A stretch of DNA of 64,000 nt, from contig CANLIE010000014.1 of the NCBI GenBank assembly GCA_947491225.1, positions 1-64,000 of the forward strand. Direction: 5' to 3'. The stretch is from an uncultured Cellulophaga sp. (lineage in GTDB: Bacteria > Bacteroidota > Bacteroidia > Flavobacteriales > Flavobacteriaceae). This document shows positions 44,800-52,094 of the stretch, piece after piece (the first letter of the stretch is position 1; each line of letters begins with the position of its first letter). The notes under the pieces are model-generated. The model had not been told where the DNA came from. It did no database searches and worked only from the letters and a program-made list of their open reading frames with translations. The position numbers and the translations under genes were made by a program.

Positions 44800-45188
44800 A
44801 TGTTTTCTAAGTTTTCAGATAGAGTTTCCATAAATTTTGTAATTGGAGATTTTACCATCATTGCCATCATTGCATTAAATTCACCTTCAAAGCTAAGAGT
44901 TACTTCACTTTCATTGTCAGATATTGCATTAATATCTGCTGTTAAAGTAAATGGAAGTTTGTCACTTGCGGCTCCTAGTATTATTTTATCATTAGGATAT
45001 TGTTCCTTTAACTTTAACATAATTTCTGGCATTCCTTTTAAAGCAAATAGAAATTTTTGATCACTTAATACCTCAAACTTACTTATATTTTCTGGCATTA
45101 GCTTTTCAAAATTTTTAATATCAATTAAAAAATTAAAAACTTCTTTATTACTTTTTGCTACTAGTTTTTTTGATGATTCTATGTGCAT
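44796..45188 (-). CDS. SRPBCC-fold (START-like) protein
   Basis: A 130-residue protein with the helix-grip pattern: ESSKKLVAKSNKEVFNFLIDIKNFEKLMP at the start and EVTLSFEGEFNAMMAMMVKSP near the end. This matches small SRPBCC proteins that bind hydrophobic ligands. It follows pyrE by 4 bp, a pairing I believe is common in flavobacteria. Its ligand is unknown. Confidence 0.78.
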   Translation of the reverse strand: MHIESSKKLVAKSNKEVFNFLIDIKNFEKLMPENISKFEVLSDQKFLFALKGMPEIMLKLKEQYPNDKIILGAASDKLPFTLTADINAISDNESEVTLSFEGEFNAMMAMMVKSPITKFMETLSENLENI

Positions 45189-45192
45189 AATA

Positions 45193-45834
45193 TTAAGGTT
45201 TCCAGATAGATGGGTTGCTTTTCCATTGCAACAAAGTGTTTAATTGATCTTCTTTTATGTAATTAGTGTCTGATGCTTGTTGTATTAAATTAGTATAATC
45301 ACTTAATGTATGTAATTGTAAATTTTCACTTTTAAAATTTTCATCAGCAATAGTAAAACCATACGTAAAAATAGCAACCATTCCCTTAACATTGGCACCT
45401 GCTTCTTTAAGTGCCTTTACAGCGTTTAAACTACTTTTTCCTGTGCTAATTAAGTCTTCTATAACTACAACATTTTGATTAAAAGATAGTTGTCCTTCAA
45501 TTTGATTTTGTCTACCATGCGATTTAGGTTCTGGTCTAACATATATAAAAGGCAGACCTAAATATTCTGCAACAAGCATACCAATACCTATAGCACCAGT
45601 AGCAACACCAGCAATAACGTCAGGTTTGCCGTATAACTCTTCTACTTGCTTACCCAATTCTTCTCTTACATAGTTGCGAATCATTGGATATGAGAGAATA
45701 ATTCTGTTATCACAGTAAATTGGAGATTTCCATCCAGAAGCCCATATAAAAGGATTTTCTGGTTTCAACTTTATTGCATTAATTTGCAATAAAAGTTCGG
45801 CTGTTTTTTTAGCAGTATCTTTATTTAAAACCAT
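45193..45834 (-). CDS. pyrE: Orotate phosphoribosyltransferase
   Basis: I place the start at 45834 (MVLNKDTAKKTAELL), giving 213 residues. The longer frame up to 45954 adds 40 residues that lie antisense to the NUDIX gene. The enzyme makes OMP from orotate and PRPP in pyrimidine synthesis. Signs are the PRPP motif VVVIEDLISTGKSSLNA and the loop VRPEPKSHGRQNQIEG. A TACATTTG box lies only 4 bp before the ATG, which suggests a leaderless mRNA. The SRPBCC gene is downstream. Confidence 0.93.
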   Translation of the reverse strand: MVLNKDTAKKTAELLLQINAIKLKPENPFIWASGWKSPIYCDNRIILSYPMIRNYVREELGKQVEELYGKPDVIAGVATGAIGIGMLVAEYLGLPFIYVRPEPKSHGRQNQIEGQLSFNQNVVVIEDLISTGKSSLNAVKALKEAGANVKGMVAIFTYGFTIADENFKSENLQLHTLSDYTNLIQQASDTNYIKEDQLNTLLQWKSNPSIWKP

Positions 45835-45838
45835 AGCA

Positions 45839-45846
45839 CAAATGTA
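45839..45846 (-). promoter_or_regulatory. Probable -7 box of pyrE overlapping the NUDIX start codon
   Basis: TACATTTG on the minus strand fits TAnnTTTG, 4 bp from the pyrE ATG and overlapping the ATG of the divergent NUDIX gene at 45842. Confidence 0.45.
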
Positions 45847-46426
45847 TAAAGTTTTTGTGAATGAATTGCCCTTGATTTTAACAAATAAACTCTCGGACAT
45901 TGCAGATAACAAATATTTTTTGTTAAATGAGCAAGCAATTAACGAGGCTATCAAGGCCTTGTCTAAAAATAAATTGCCTAAAGCTTACATATACCATCCT
46001 AATAAAGAGGAAATTCTAAAAAAATTCTCTAAAAAAATACCAATTGTTGTAGCTGGTGGGGGTGTTGTGACGAACAAAGATGGTAAGGTTCTTTTTATTT
46101 ATAGAAATAATAAATGGGATTTGCCTAAGGGTAAAATTGATAAAGGAGAAACAATTGAGGAGTGTGCTATTAGAGAAGTAGAGGAAGAAACTGGAGTACA
46201 AGGATTAAAAATTGAAAACATTCTAAAGACAACGTATCATATTTTTAAGCGTAATGGTAAATACAAGCTTAAAGAGGTGCATTGGTTTGCTATGAAGACT
46301 TCTTATAAAGGAAAGCTTATAGGTCAGGAAAATGAAGGTATAGAGAAGGTAAAGTGGAAAGGGCCTGATAAAATAGCTAAGGCTTTAGAGAATTCCTATA
46401 TAAATATTAGGATTTTGTTTGAGTAG
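45842..46426 (+). CDS. NUDIX hydrolase
   Basis: A 194-residue protein. The first 70 residues are an N-terminal domain of unknown role. The NUDIX domain follows, with the full box GKIDKGETIEECAIREVEEETGVQ fitting G-x5-E-x7-REUxEExGU, with catalytic Glu residues in REVEEE. Substrate is probably a nucleoside diphosphate derivative. It starts 7 bp from divergent pyrE. The IS1595 element is inserted about 40 bp after its stop. Confidence 0.88.
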   Translation: MYKVFVNELPLILTNKLSDIADNKYFLLNEQAINEAIKALSKNKLPKAYIYHPNKEEILKKFSKKIPIVVAGGGVVTNKDGKVLFIYRNNKWDLPKGKIDKGETIEECAIREVEEETGVQGLKIENILKTTYHIFKRNGKYKLKEVHWFAMKTSYKGKLIGQENEGIEKVKWKGPDKIAKALENSYINIRILFE

Positions 46427-46457
46427 GAGTAAGTTACTCTGCTTTTGGATAGAAATT

Positions 46458-46465
46458 AAAGTTTT
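46458..46465 (+). repeat. Left target-site duplication of the IS element
   Basis: AAAGTTTT, repeated exactly at 47451-47458, flanks the IS1595 element. An 8-bp duplication is typical of the family. Confidence 0.85.
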
Positions 46466-47450
46466 AATGCTTATCCGTAAGTTTCCCCAAGATAATTCCA
46501 TCTATATGACACTGCTGCTATCATCATTCTATCGAATAGGTCATCAAAGTAACGTCTGTTGAATTTATAACAGAATTCATTGAGATAATTCTGTAAAAAG
46601 TCATCATCTATTCTGTGGTGCACATCCAAGAACAACCTTTTGGCATTGCTTATAGCAGTATGTACCCATGGTAAGACCTTTACAAGATCCTTTTTGGAGA
46701 TGACCTTGGACTCGATTTCAAAGTCCTTTTCTAAATCCACATAGCTGTTAGACTTGTCTGCCACTATTTTTGTGTTCTTCTCTACAGATTTTGTGATCTT
46801 ATCGGTTATGCATTTCTTTTTCAAAGATTCCACAACTTTCATTTTTAAATATCCTACCTTTTTCTGCTTACTATGCTTTTTAGGATCATAGTCATCTCCA
46901 GCATCTTTAGATTCAACACTTACTAGGACTGTGGTTTGACGTTGGCTACCCCGTCAACGCTTTAATGGTTCAGATTTATCCATTGTTATAGAGACAGTCT
47001 CAAAAAAACCTTCATCCAGTTCTATTTCTTCCTTTAAAATATACTCATCATCCCTGAGTCCCATAACACTTCTTAACTTGTGCATCATCGCCCAGATAGG
47101 CTCATAGCGTTTATGACCTAACTGACGCTGGACTTCCTTTGCTGAAAACGACTTCTTGGTACTGGTAAGAAGGTGCATAGCAATGAACCAATACAGAAAA
47201 GGCAATTTACTACCGTGCATCACTGTTCCACTTTTCAAAGTAGTACGGTGTTTACATTCCCATTGCTTGCGATATTGTTTCCAATAATGAGAGGTGCAAC
47301 CACACTTTTTACAAGTAATGCCTTGTTTTATCCTGTAGGATTTAAAAGCTGATTTACAACTTTGCTCATCAGGAAAATACTTTGTGAATTCTAATAATTT
47401 CATACCTTAAAATACGAAATATTTACTAGGGAAACTAGCGGGCAAGTATA
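46466..47450 (-). mobile_element. IS1595-family insertion sequence, 985 bp
   Basis: Ends form imperfect inverted repeats: the left has CTTATCCGTAAGTTTCCCC (46470-46488) and the right, read inward, CTTGCCCGCTAGTTTCCCT (47428-47446), 14 of 19 matching. A perfect 8-bp direct repeat AAAGTTTT flanks the element. It contains one transposase frame on the minus strand. Length and duplication fit IS1595. It is inserted between the NUDIX gene and the bacteriocin locus. Confidence 0.9.
46471..47403 (-). pseudogene. IS1595 transposase with one nonsense codon
   Basis: A 310-codon frame split by TGA at 46954-46956. The 149 residues before it hold the N-terminal zinc ribbon (CKKCGCTSHYWKQYRKQWEC, with the second pair partly changed) and the first acidic residue of the ISXO2-like domain (EIELDEGFFE). 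The frame resumes at once with RGSQRQTTVLVSVESKD and the rest of the catalytic core. Both parts are in the same frame, so a single point change explains the break. Confidence 0.88.
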
Positions 47451-47458
47451 AAAGTTTT
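47451..47458 (+). repeat. Right target-site duplication of the IS element
   Basis: AAAGTTTT, identical to 46458-46465. Confidence 0.85.
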
Positions 47459-47725
47459 TATTTATTCTAATCTAAATTATAGGAAAAAAAACTTGCAATA
47501 CAATTGTGTAATACATCAGCTATCATATATGTTTAGGTGATAATATTACGCCTTCTTATTTTTCACTATATAGCAGCCTATGTAAAACAACACATACAGC
47601 TAATTTAATTATTTACCATGATCATTGTTTTATCTCTACAGTATTTGACTTCATTAGTGGTATTTGTTATGTCATTAAAAAAGTAAAAAAAATGTATTTA
47701 TTTTTTTATTTAAGAGTATTTTTCT
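47459..47725. other. Non-coding stretch between the IS element and the bacteriocin promoter
   Basis: Very AT-rich with poly-T and poly-A runs. No convincing ORF or RNA was seen. It may contain far-upstream regulatory sites for the peptide genes. Confidence 0.5.
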
Positions 47726-47733
47726 TATGTTTG
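47726..47733 (+). promoter_or_regulatory. Probable -7 box of the bacteriocin operon
   Basis: TATGTTTG fits TAnnTTTG, about 98 bp before the first peptide ATG. Its last base is the first base of a 23-bp palindrome. No clear -33 TTG. Confidence 0.45.
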
Positions 47734-47755
47734 ATTGTCAAATAATTTGACAATC
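47733..47755. promoter_or_regulatory. Perfect 23-bp palindrome, candidate operator
   Basis: Arms GATTGTCAAAT and ATTTGACAATC with one central A. It directly follows the promoter-like box, where a bound regulator would block transcription start. No T-run follows, so a terminator is less likely. Confidence 0.6.
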
Positions 47756-47830
47756 ATTGCTATTTATTATGGTAATGGTATGTTTTAACTTAATAATTTA
47801 TGTTTTTATAAAAAATTAGAATTGAATCAG

Positions 47831-47989
47831 ATGGAGAACCTACAAGGTGGGAGCCAACCTGTTACCCCCGCTTTTGCATTCACATGTGGTCTTGGGATGG
47901 CCACGGCTGTACTCGGATTTGCAGTTTTGGGTCCAGTAGCATTGCTTGGCTTGGCATTATGTTTTAACGGTGATGAAAGCGATAGATAA
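47831..47989 (+). CDS. Bacteriocin-like peptide 1 with double-glycine leader
   Basis: From the ATG at 47831 the peptide has 52 residues with GG at positions 6-7. Cleavage after GG gives a 45-residue mature part (starting SQPVTPAFAFTCGLG) that is Gly/Ala/Leu-rich and hydrophobic, with Cys12 and Cys37 and an acidic tail. Upstream, the same frame reads KKLELNQ in front of MENLQGG, a common Bacteroidetes leader pattern, but no ATG precedes it. TTG at 47822 is a possible start. The C39-type exporter at 49898-52075 is the expected processing enzyme. Class II bacteriocin identity is inferred. Confidence 0.75.
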   Translation: MENLQGGSQPVTPAFAFTCGLGMATAVLGFAVLGPVALLGLALCFNGDESDR

Positions 47990-48005
47990 TCATTAAAAAT
48001 AAAAT

Positions 48006-48188
48006 ATGAAAACAATAGACAATTATAATATGGAATTAATAAGAGGTGGAAATGAAGTCGATGATGCTTTTATTGCTGGGTTAACATGTGGCGCTGCAAT
48101 CTTCATGCCTTCTGTAAATGGTTTTGCGCGTTTATTTGGGCGAGCTATTCCAATTTTATCATGTATAAATTATATAACTTCTCATTGA
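48006..48188 (+). CDS. Bacteriocin-like peptide 2 with double-glycine leader
   Basis: A 60-residue peptide with leader MKTIDNYNMELIRGG and a predicted 45-residue mature part (starting NEVDDAFIAGLTCG). Cys13 and Cys38 have the same 24-residue spacing as in peptide 1, and TCG is shared. Two GG-leader peptides 16 bp apart suggest a two-component bacteriocin. It is distinguished from random small ORFs by the GG site, the conserved pair of cysteines and the exporter downstream. Confidence 0.78.
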   Translation: MKTIDNYNMELIRGGNEVDDAFIAGLTCGAAIFMPSVNGFARLFGRAIPILSCINYITSH

Positions 48189-48209
48189 GAAATGAAGAAT
48201 AATTAATTA

Positions 48210-48239
48210 TAAGCTGGTTCTAGATTTAGAGCCAGCTTA
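48210..48239 (+). terminator. Hairpin after the peptide genes, candidate attenuator
   Basis: Stem TAAGCTGGTTCTA / TTAGAGCCAGCTTA with a 3-base loop and one wobble pair, 21 bp after peptide 2. No long T-run, so it may only partly stop transcription or protect the upstream mRNA. Confidence 0.55.
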
Positions 48240-48268
48240 TTAATAAAATTAAAGTATGTATAAAAAGT

Positions 48269-48457
48269 ATGTATAATAAATTTTCAATTTTTTTTTTCAA
48301 TATTATATTAATCATTGTGGTTTTTAAATCTTCTTATTCAATATATATCAATAATGATTATGGTGTGAAATCAAATTTTATTAATTACCTAATTATTTTC
48401 TTTTACTTCTGCTATTTGTTTATGTTGTTAAAAAAAACAATTGAAAGGAAAAATTGA
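48269..48457 (+). CDS. Small membrane protein, candidate bacteriocin immunity protein
   Basis: 62 residues with two hydrophobic helices (about 5-24 and 38-55) and a basic C-terminus (KKTIERKN). No known family. Small two-helix proteins next to class II bacteriocin genes often give self-protection, so immunity is the best guess. Base composition is low in GC even for this window. Confidence 0.55.
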   Translation: MYNKFSIFFFNIILIIVVFKSSYSIYINNDYGVKSNFINYLIIFFYFCYLFMLLKKTIERKN

Positions 48458-48460
48458 TAT

Positions 48461-49131
48461 ATGTCAAATAATATTTCTAGTATTCTTTTTCGTCTAAAAC
48501 TCAAAACTTCTTCTTTTTTTTATGTTTGTTTTTAATTATATTGTTGTTTGATTTTGTGTCTTCAATGTTGTTGAATACAGAAAATTTATTAACAGAATCT
48601 CTTGCTCAACAATTAACACAACAACAAATAGAAGAGGTCTTAAATTTTCAACAAAAATGGCAATGGTTAGGATATTTGATAGCACCGTTATTATTGTTGC
48701 TAAAAATTTCAATTATAGCGGGCGTATTAGATTTAGGCTGCTTTATTTTTGGAAAGGAAATTAAATATAAAAAGCTCTTTGCTGTTGTTGTTAAAGCTGA
48801 GTTTGTCTTTTTACTTGTTATTGTCTGTAAGACTAGTTGGTTCTATTTTTTTAAAACAGACTATACATTAGAAGATCTCCAATTCTTTTATCCTTTTTCT
48901 ATGTTAAGCATTACAGGCTATGATGGGTTACAGCCTTGGTATATATATCCGTTGCAAGTAGTAAATCTCTTTGAAATTGTGTATTGGATTCTTCTTGCTC
49001 TTATGCTAGACAAACTTTTGAGTACAGCAAAAGATAAAAATACAGGCATTAAAATTGTTGCCAGTAGCTATGGAGTTGGCTTGCTTATCTGGGTAGTGGT
49101 AATTATGTTTTTTACCTTAAATATGAGTTAA
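48461..49131 (+). CDS. Multi-pass membrane protein of the bacteriocin locus, apparent frameshift
   Basis: The main frame (from TTG 48526, 201 residues) has about five hydrophobic segments. No ATG precedes it in frame. An ATG at 48461 in another frame encodes MSNNISSILFRLKLKTSSFF and hits a run of eight Ts (48514-48521). A one-base shift there joins the two frames into one protein of about 223 residues with a natural N-terminal amphipathic helix. So the true gene probably starts at 48461 with a frameshift, read error or slippage. The family resembles membrane proteins found in Bacteroidetes peptide-export loci; role unknown. Confidence 0.6.
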
Positions 49132-49184
49132 AATAGCTGTTGGCTATTGGGAATTATTGTGGAAATTTACAAATCAAAATCTAA

Positions 49185-49700
49185 ATGAAGAAAAAATTAA
49201 AAATAATTATTCCAATTATTGCTTTACTATTGTTGGGGTATTTGGGTTATAAACTTATTACTAAAATACAACAAAAAGAAGAGGTTGCAATTACTTTGCA
49301 AACTGTTCCTAACTTTTTTTTTCAAAACTTGGACAAAACAGAATTCTCGAATAAAAATTTGGAGCAAAACAAAGCAACTATCTTTATTTATTTTAATAGC
49401 GAATGCGACTATTGCCAGCACGAGGCAGAAAACATTGCAGAAAATCTACACCTTTTTAAAGAAGTACAAATTCTTTTTGTTTCAGCAGAACCCATTATTA
49501 CCATAAAAGCATTTGCAGAAAATTACAATTTGAACAAATCAAATAGTGTTAAATTCTTATATGATAATACTGATACTTTTGCTACTAAATTTGATGCGAA
49601 TTCAATTCCTTACATTCTAATTTATAATGTAAATAAAGAATTGGTTAAAAAACAAAAAGGGCAATTAAAAACAACTGCTATTTTAAAGACATTGGAATAA
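49185..49700 (+). CDS. Membrane-anchored thioredoxin-like protein
   Basis: 171 residues: one N-terminal membrane helix (about 5-24), then a TlpA/AhpC-like thioredoxin domain with active-site CDYC (ECDYCQHEAENI, around residue 75) and a cis-proline region NSIPYILIY. It should face the periplasm and handle disulfides. The two peptides in this locus each have two cysteines, so it is a candidate to form or repair their disulfide bond. That link is inference from context. Confidence 0.8.
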   Translation: MKKKLKIIIPIIALLLLGYLGYKLITKIQQKEEVAITLQTVPNFFFQNLDKTEFSNKNLEQNKATIFIYFNSECDYCQHEAENIAENLHLFKEVQILFVSAEPIITIKAFAENYNLNKSNSVKFLYDNTDTFATKFDANSIPYILIYNVNKELVKKQKGQLKTTAILKTLE

Positions 49701-49727
49701 TTCTTCATTTTTTAGACTAAAAATCAG

Positions 49728-49835
49728 TTCGAGTGATTTTCTGTCAGATTGAGCATTGCTGAAATCAAATGTATTTTGATTGAAGGTAGCGAGCAAAGCT
49801 CGTCGAAATCAAATAAAATTGTATCGAAAACCTTT
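49728..49835. repeat. Probable flavobacterial intergenic repeat with hairpin
   Basis: The stretch has CGAGCAAAGCTCG (short hairpin near 49788) plus GTTCGAG and GTATCGA elements typical of dispersed palindromic repeats in Flavobacteriia. Only one copy is in the window, so the repeat status is from memory of similar genomes. Confidence 0.4.
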
Positions 49836-49897
49836 TTAATAATAAGTAATTCTCACTGTTACAAAATAGGTTAATTAAAAATTTTCTCAGCTATTAT

Positions 49898-52075
49898 ATG
49901 AAACCAAGTATTCAAAAAAAGACCCCAAAACAACTCAATAAATCTTTTGTATTGCAACAAGACCAAAGCGACTGCGGTGTAGCTTGCTTACTCTCAGTAA
50001 TCAATTTTTATGAGGGTAGTGGTTCGCTAGAGAAATTGCGGGAACTTAGCGGTACAACAAAACAAGGGACAACCTTATTAGGGCTATACCAAGCAGCAAA
50101 CAGTCTTGGTTTTACCGCAGCTGGCAACGAGGCAGGTATACAAGCGGTTATAGATCATAAAGAGCCGTTAATTCTACACGTTCTACTAGAAGAACGTTTA
50201 CAGCATTATTTGGTTTGCTATGGGTTTAAAGACGGTAAATTTATAATGGGAGACCCTGCAAAGGGAATTGTACATTATACAAAAGAAGAATTAGATACCG
50301 TTTGGAAATCCAAAAGTTGTTTAACGCTCACGCCTAACGAGAATTTTGTTGAGGCTACGGAGATAAAATCTAGCAAAAAAGAATGGTTTTTAAACCTTTT
50401 ACGTGAGGATAAAAAATTATTAAGCTTTAGCGTTTTGTTAGGCTTGGGTATTGCCATTTTAGGAATGGCAATGTCCATATTTTCGCAAAAATTAATAGAT
50501 GAAATTTTACCATCTAAAGATTTATCAAAATTGATAACTGGGATTATCTTGGTTGCTTTTTTATTACTGGTGCGGGTTATGTTTACCGCCTTGCGCGATT
50601 ATTTTTTAATACGCCAAACAAAAGACTTTAACAATAGAATTATTGACAGTTTTTATTCTTCCTTGTTATATCTTCCCAAACCATTTTTTGATACCCGTAA
50701 AATAGGGGAATTGGTAGCAAGACTAAATGATACCCAAAGGGTGCAAAGAGTTATCTCAATGGTTGCTAGTAGCGTTATCATTAACGCCTTGGTGACTGTG
50801 GTTTCTTTAGGCTTTTTGTTTTATTATTCTTGGCAGACGGCTTTAATAGCATTGGTAAGTCTGCCGTTTTACTTTTTATTAATTTATAGTTTTAACAAAC
50901 GTATTATCAATGCCCAAAAAGAAGTAATGCAAGGCTATGCTTTTAACGAAAGTAATTACATAACCTCTATGCAGGGCATAGCCACCATTAAAAACAATAA
51001 TAGGCAGGGTGTTTTTAAACAAATAAACCAACTTATTTATGGTAATTATCAAGAAAAAGCATTTTTACTTGGAAAAATCAATGTACGACTATCTGCGATT
51101 TCAGGTGTGTTCAGCGTACTTTTTTTAATTGGTATTCTGTCTTTTACGGCGATTAGGGTGTATAATGAAACAATGCTTTTAGGAGAGTTAATGGCTATTT
51201 TAGGTATTGCAGGGAGTTTGTTACCGTCCGTTGCAAGTTTGGCGTTGATTAGTATCCCTATAAACGAGGCTAAAGTTGCTTTTAACAGAATGTTTGAGTT
51301 TACTTCCATAGACAAGGAACAAAATGGGGAAACCAAGCTATCAAATTTCAATAGTTTGGAAGTAAAAAACTTATCTTTTCGTTTTGCAGGTCGTAGTCAA
51401 TTACTAAAGGATATTAATTTTCGTTTGGATAAAAATGAATGTATTGCTATTGTAGGAGAAAGCGGTTGTGGTAAAAGTACGCTGGGACAGGTAATTCAAA
51501 AATTTTACCCGTTTGAAAATGGAACGATAATCATAAATAACACTGCCAATCTAGCATCATTAGATACAGAAGATTGGAGAAATATTATTGGGGTTATTCC
51601 GCAAGAAATTACAATTTTTAACGGTACACTTTTAGATAATATTTTATTGGGCAAAGGGGATAAGCCTGAGAATATTGTAAAATTTTGCCGAGATTATGGT
51701 TTTGAACCTTTTATTTCCGATTTACCACAAGGCTACGCCACAATTTTGGGAGAAGAGGGCATAAACTTGTCTGGCGGTCAAAAACAACTTTTAGCATTGA
51801 TACGCATACTTTATAAAAAACCACAATTACTCCTTTTGGATGAATTTACATCTTCTATGGATAGAAAAACAGAAAGCTTTGTGTTGAATTTGTTGCAAAA
51901 ACTAAAACAAGAATTGAGCATTGTTTTTATTTCACACAGATTACATTCCTTAAAACATTTGGCAGACAAAATCTATATTATTGAAAATGGGAATTCCAAT
52001 GTCTTTGGCTCGCACGGGGAATTAATGAAAACAGATAATTTTTACAGTCAGTTTTGGAAAAATTTATTGGATTAA
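49898..52075 (+). CDS. C39-peptidase ABC exporter for GG-leader peptides
   Basis: A 725-residue peptidase-containing ABC transporter. The N-terminal C39 domain (about 15-140) has QSDCGVACLL (Cys26), LQHYLVCYG (His) and MGDPAKG (Asp). Six membrane helices follow (about 170-460). The ATPase domain has Walker A GESGCGKST, signature NLSGGQKQ and Walker B LLLLDE. Such proteins cut leaders after GG and export the mature peptide. It is the last gene of the locus. Gram-negative versions usually need a HlyD-type adaptor, and none is encoded here. Confidence 0.93.
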   Translation: MKPSIQKKTPKQLNKSFVLQQDQSDCGVACLLSVINFYEGSGSLEKLRELSGTTKQGTTLLGLYQAANSLGFTAAGNEAGIQAVIDHKEPLILHVLLEERLQHYLVCYGFKDGKFIMGDPAKGIVHYTKEELDTVWKSKSCLTLTPNENFVEATEIKSSKKEWFLNLLREDKKLLSFSVLLGLGIAILGMAMSIFSQKLIDEILPSKDLSKLITGIILVAFLLLVRVMFTALRDYFLIRQTKDFNNRIIDSFYSSLLYLPKPFFDTRKIGELVARLNDTQRVQRVISMVASSVIINALVTVVSLGFLFYYSWQTALIALVSLPFYFLLIYSFNKRIINAQKEVMQGYAFNESNYITSMQGIATIKNNNRQGVFKQINQLIYGNYQEKAFLLGKINVRLSAISGVFSVLFLIGILSFTAIRVYNETMLLGELMAILGIAGSLLPSVASLALISIPINEAKVAFNRMFEFTSIDKEQNGETKLSNFNSLEVKNLSFRFAGRSQLLKDINFRLDKNECIAIVGESGCGKSTLGQVIQKFYPFENGTIIINNTANLASLDTEDWRNIIGVIPQEITIFNGTLLDNILLGKGDKPENIVKFCRDYGFEPFISDLPQGYATILGEEGINLSGGQKQLLALIRILYKKPQLLLLDEFTSSMDRKTESFVLNLLQKLKQELSIVFISHRLHSLKHLADKIYIIENGNSNVFGSHGELMKTDNFYSQFWKNLLD

Positions 52076-52094
52076 ATCTGCAATTAAATCTCCT

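Noticed and set aside
45835-45954. N-terminal extension of PyrE
   Set aside because: It lies antisense to the NUDIX coding region, and PyrE homologues begin near MVLNKDTA.
46954-46956. Programmed recoding at the TGA in the IS1595 transposase
   Set aside because: IS1595 transposases are normally single-frame, and no slippery site or recoding signal is nearby.
49728-49760. Possible tRNA T-loop (GTTCGAG)
   Set aside because: No matching acceptor stem, anticodon arm or CCA-side pairing around it.
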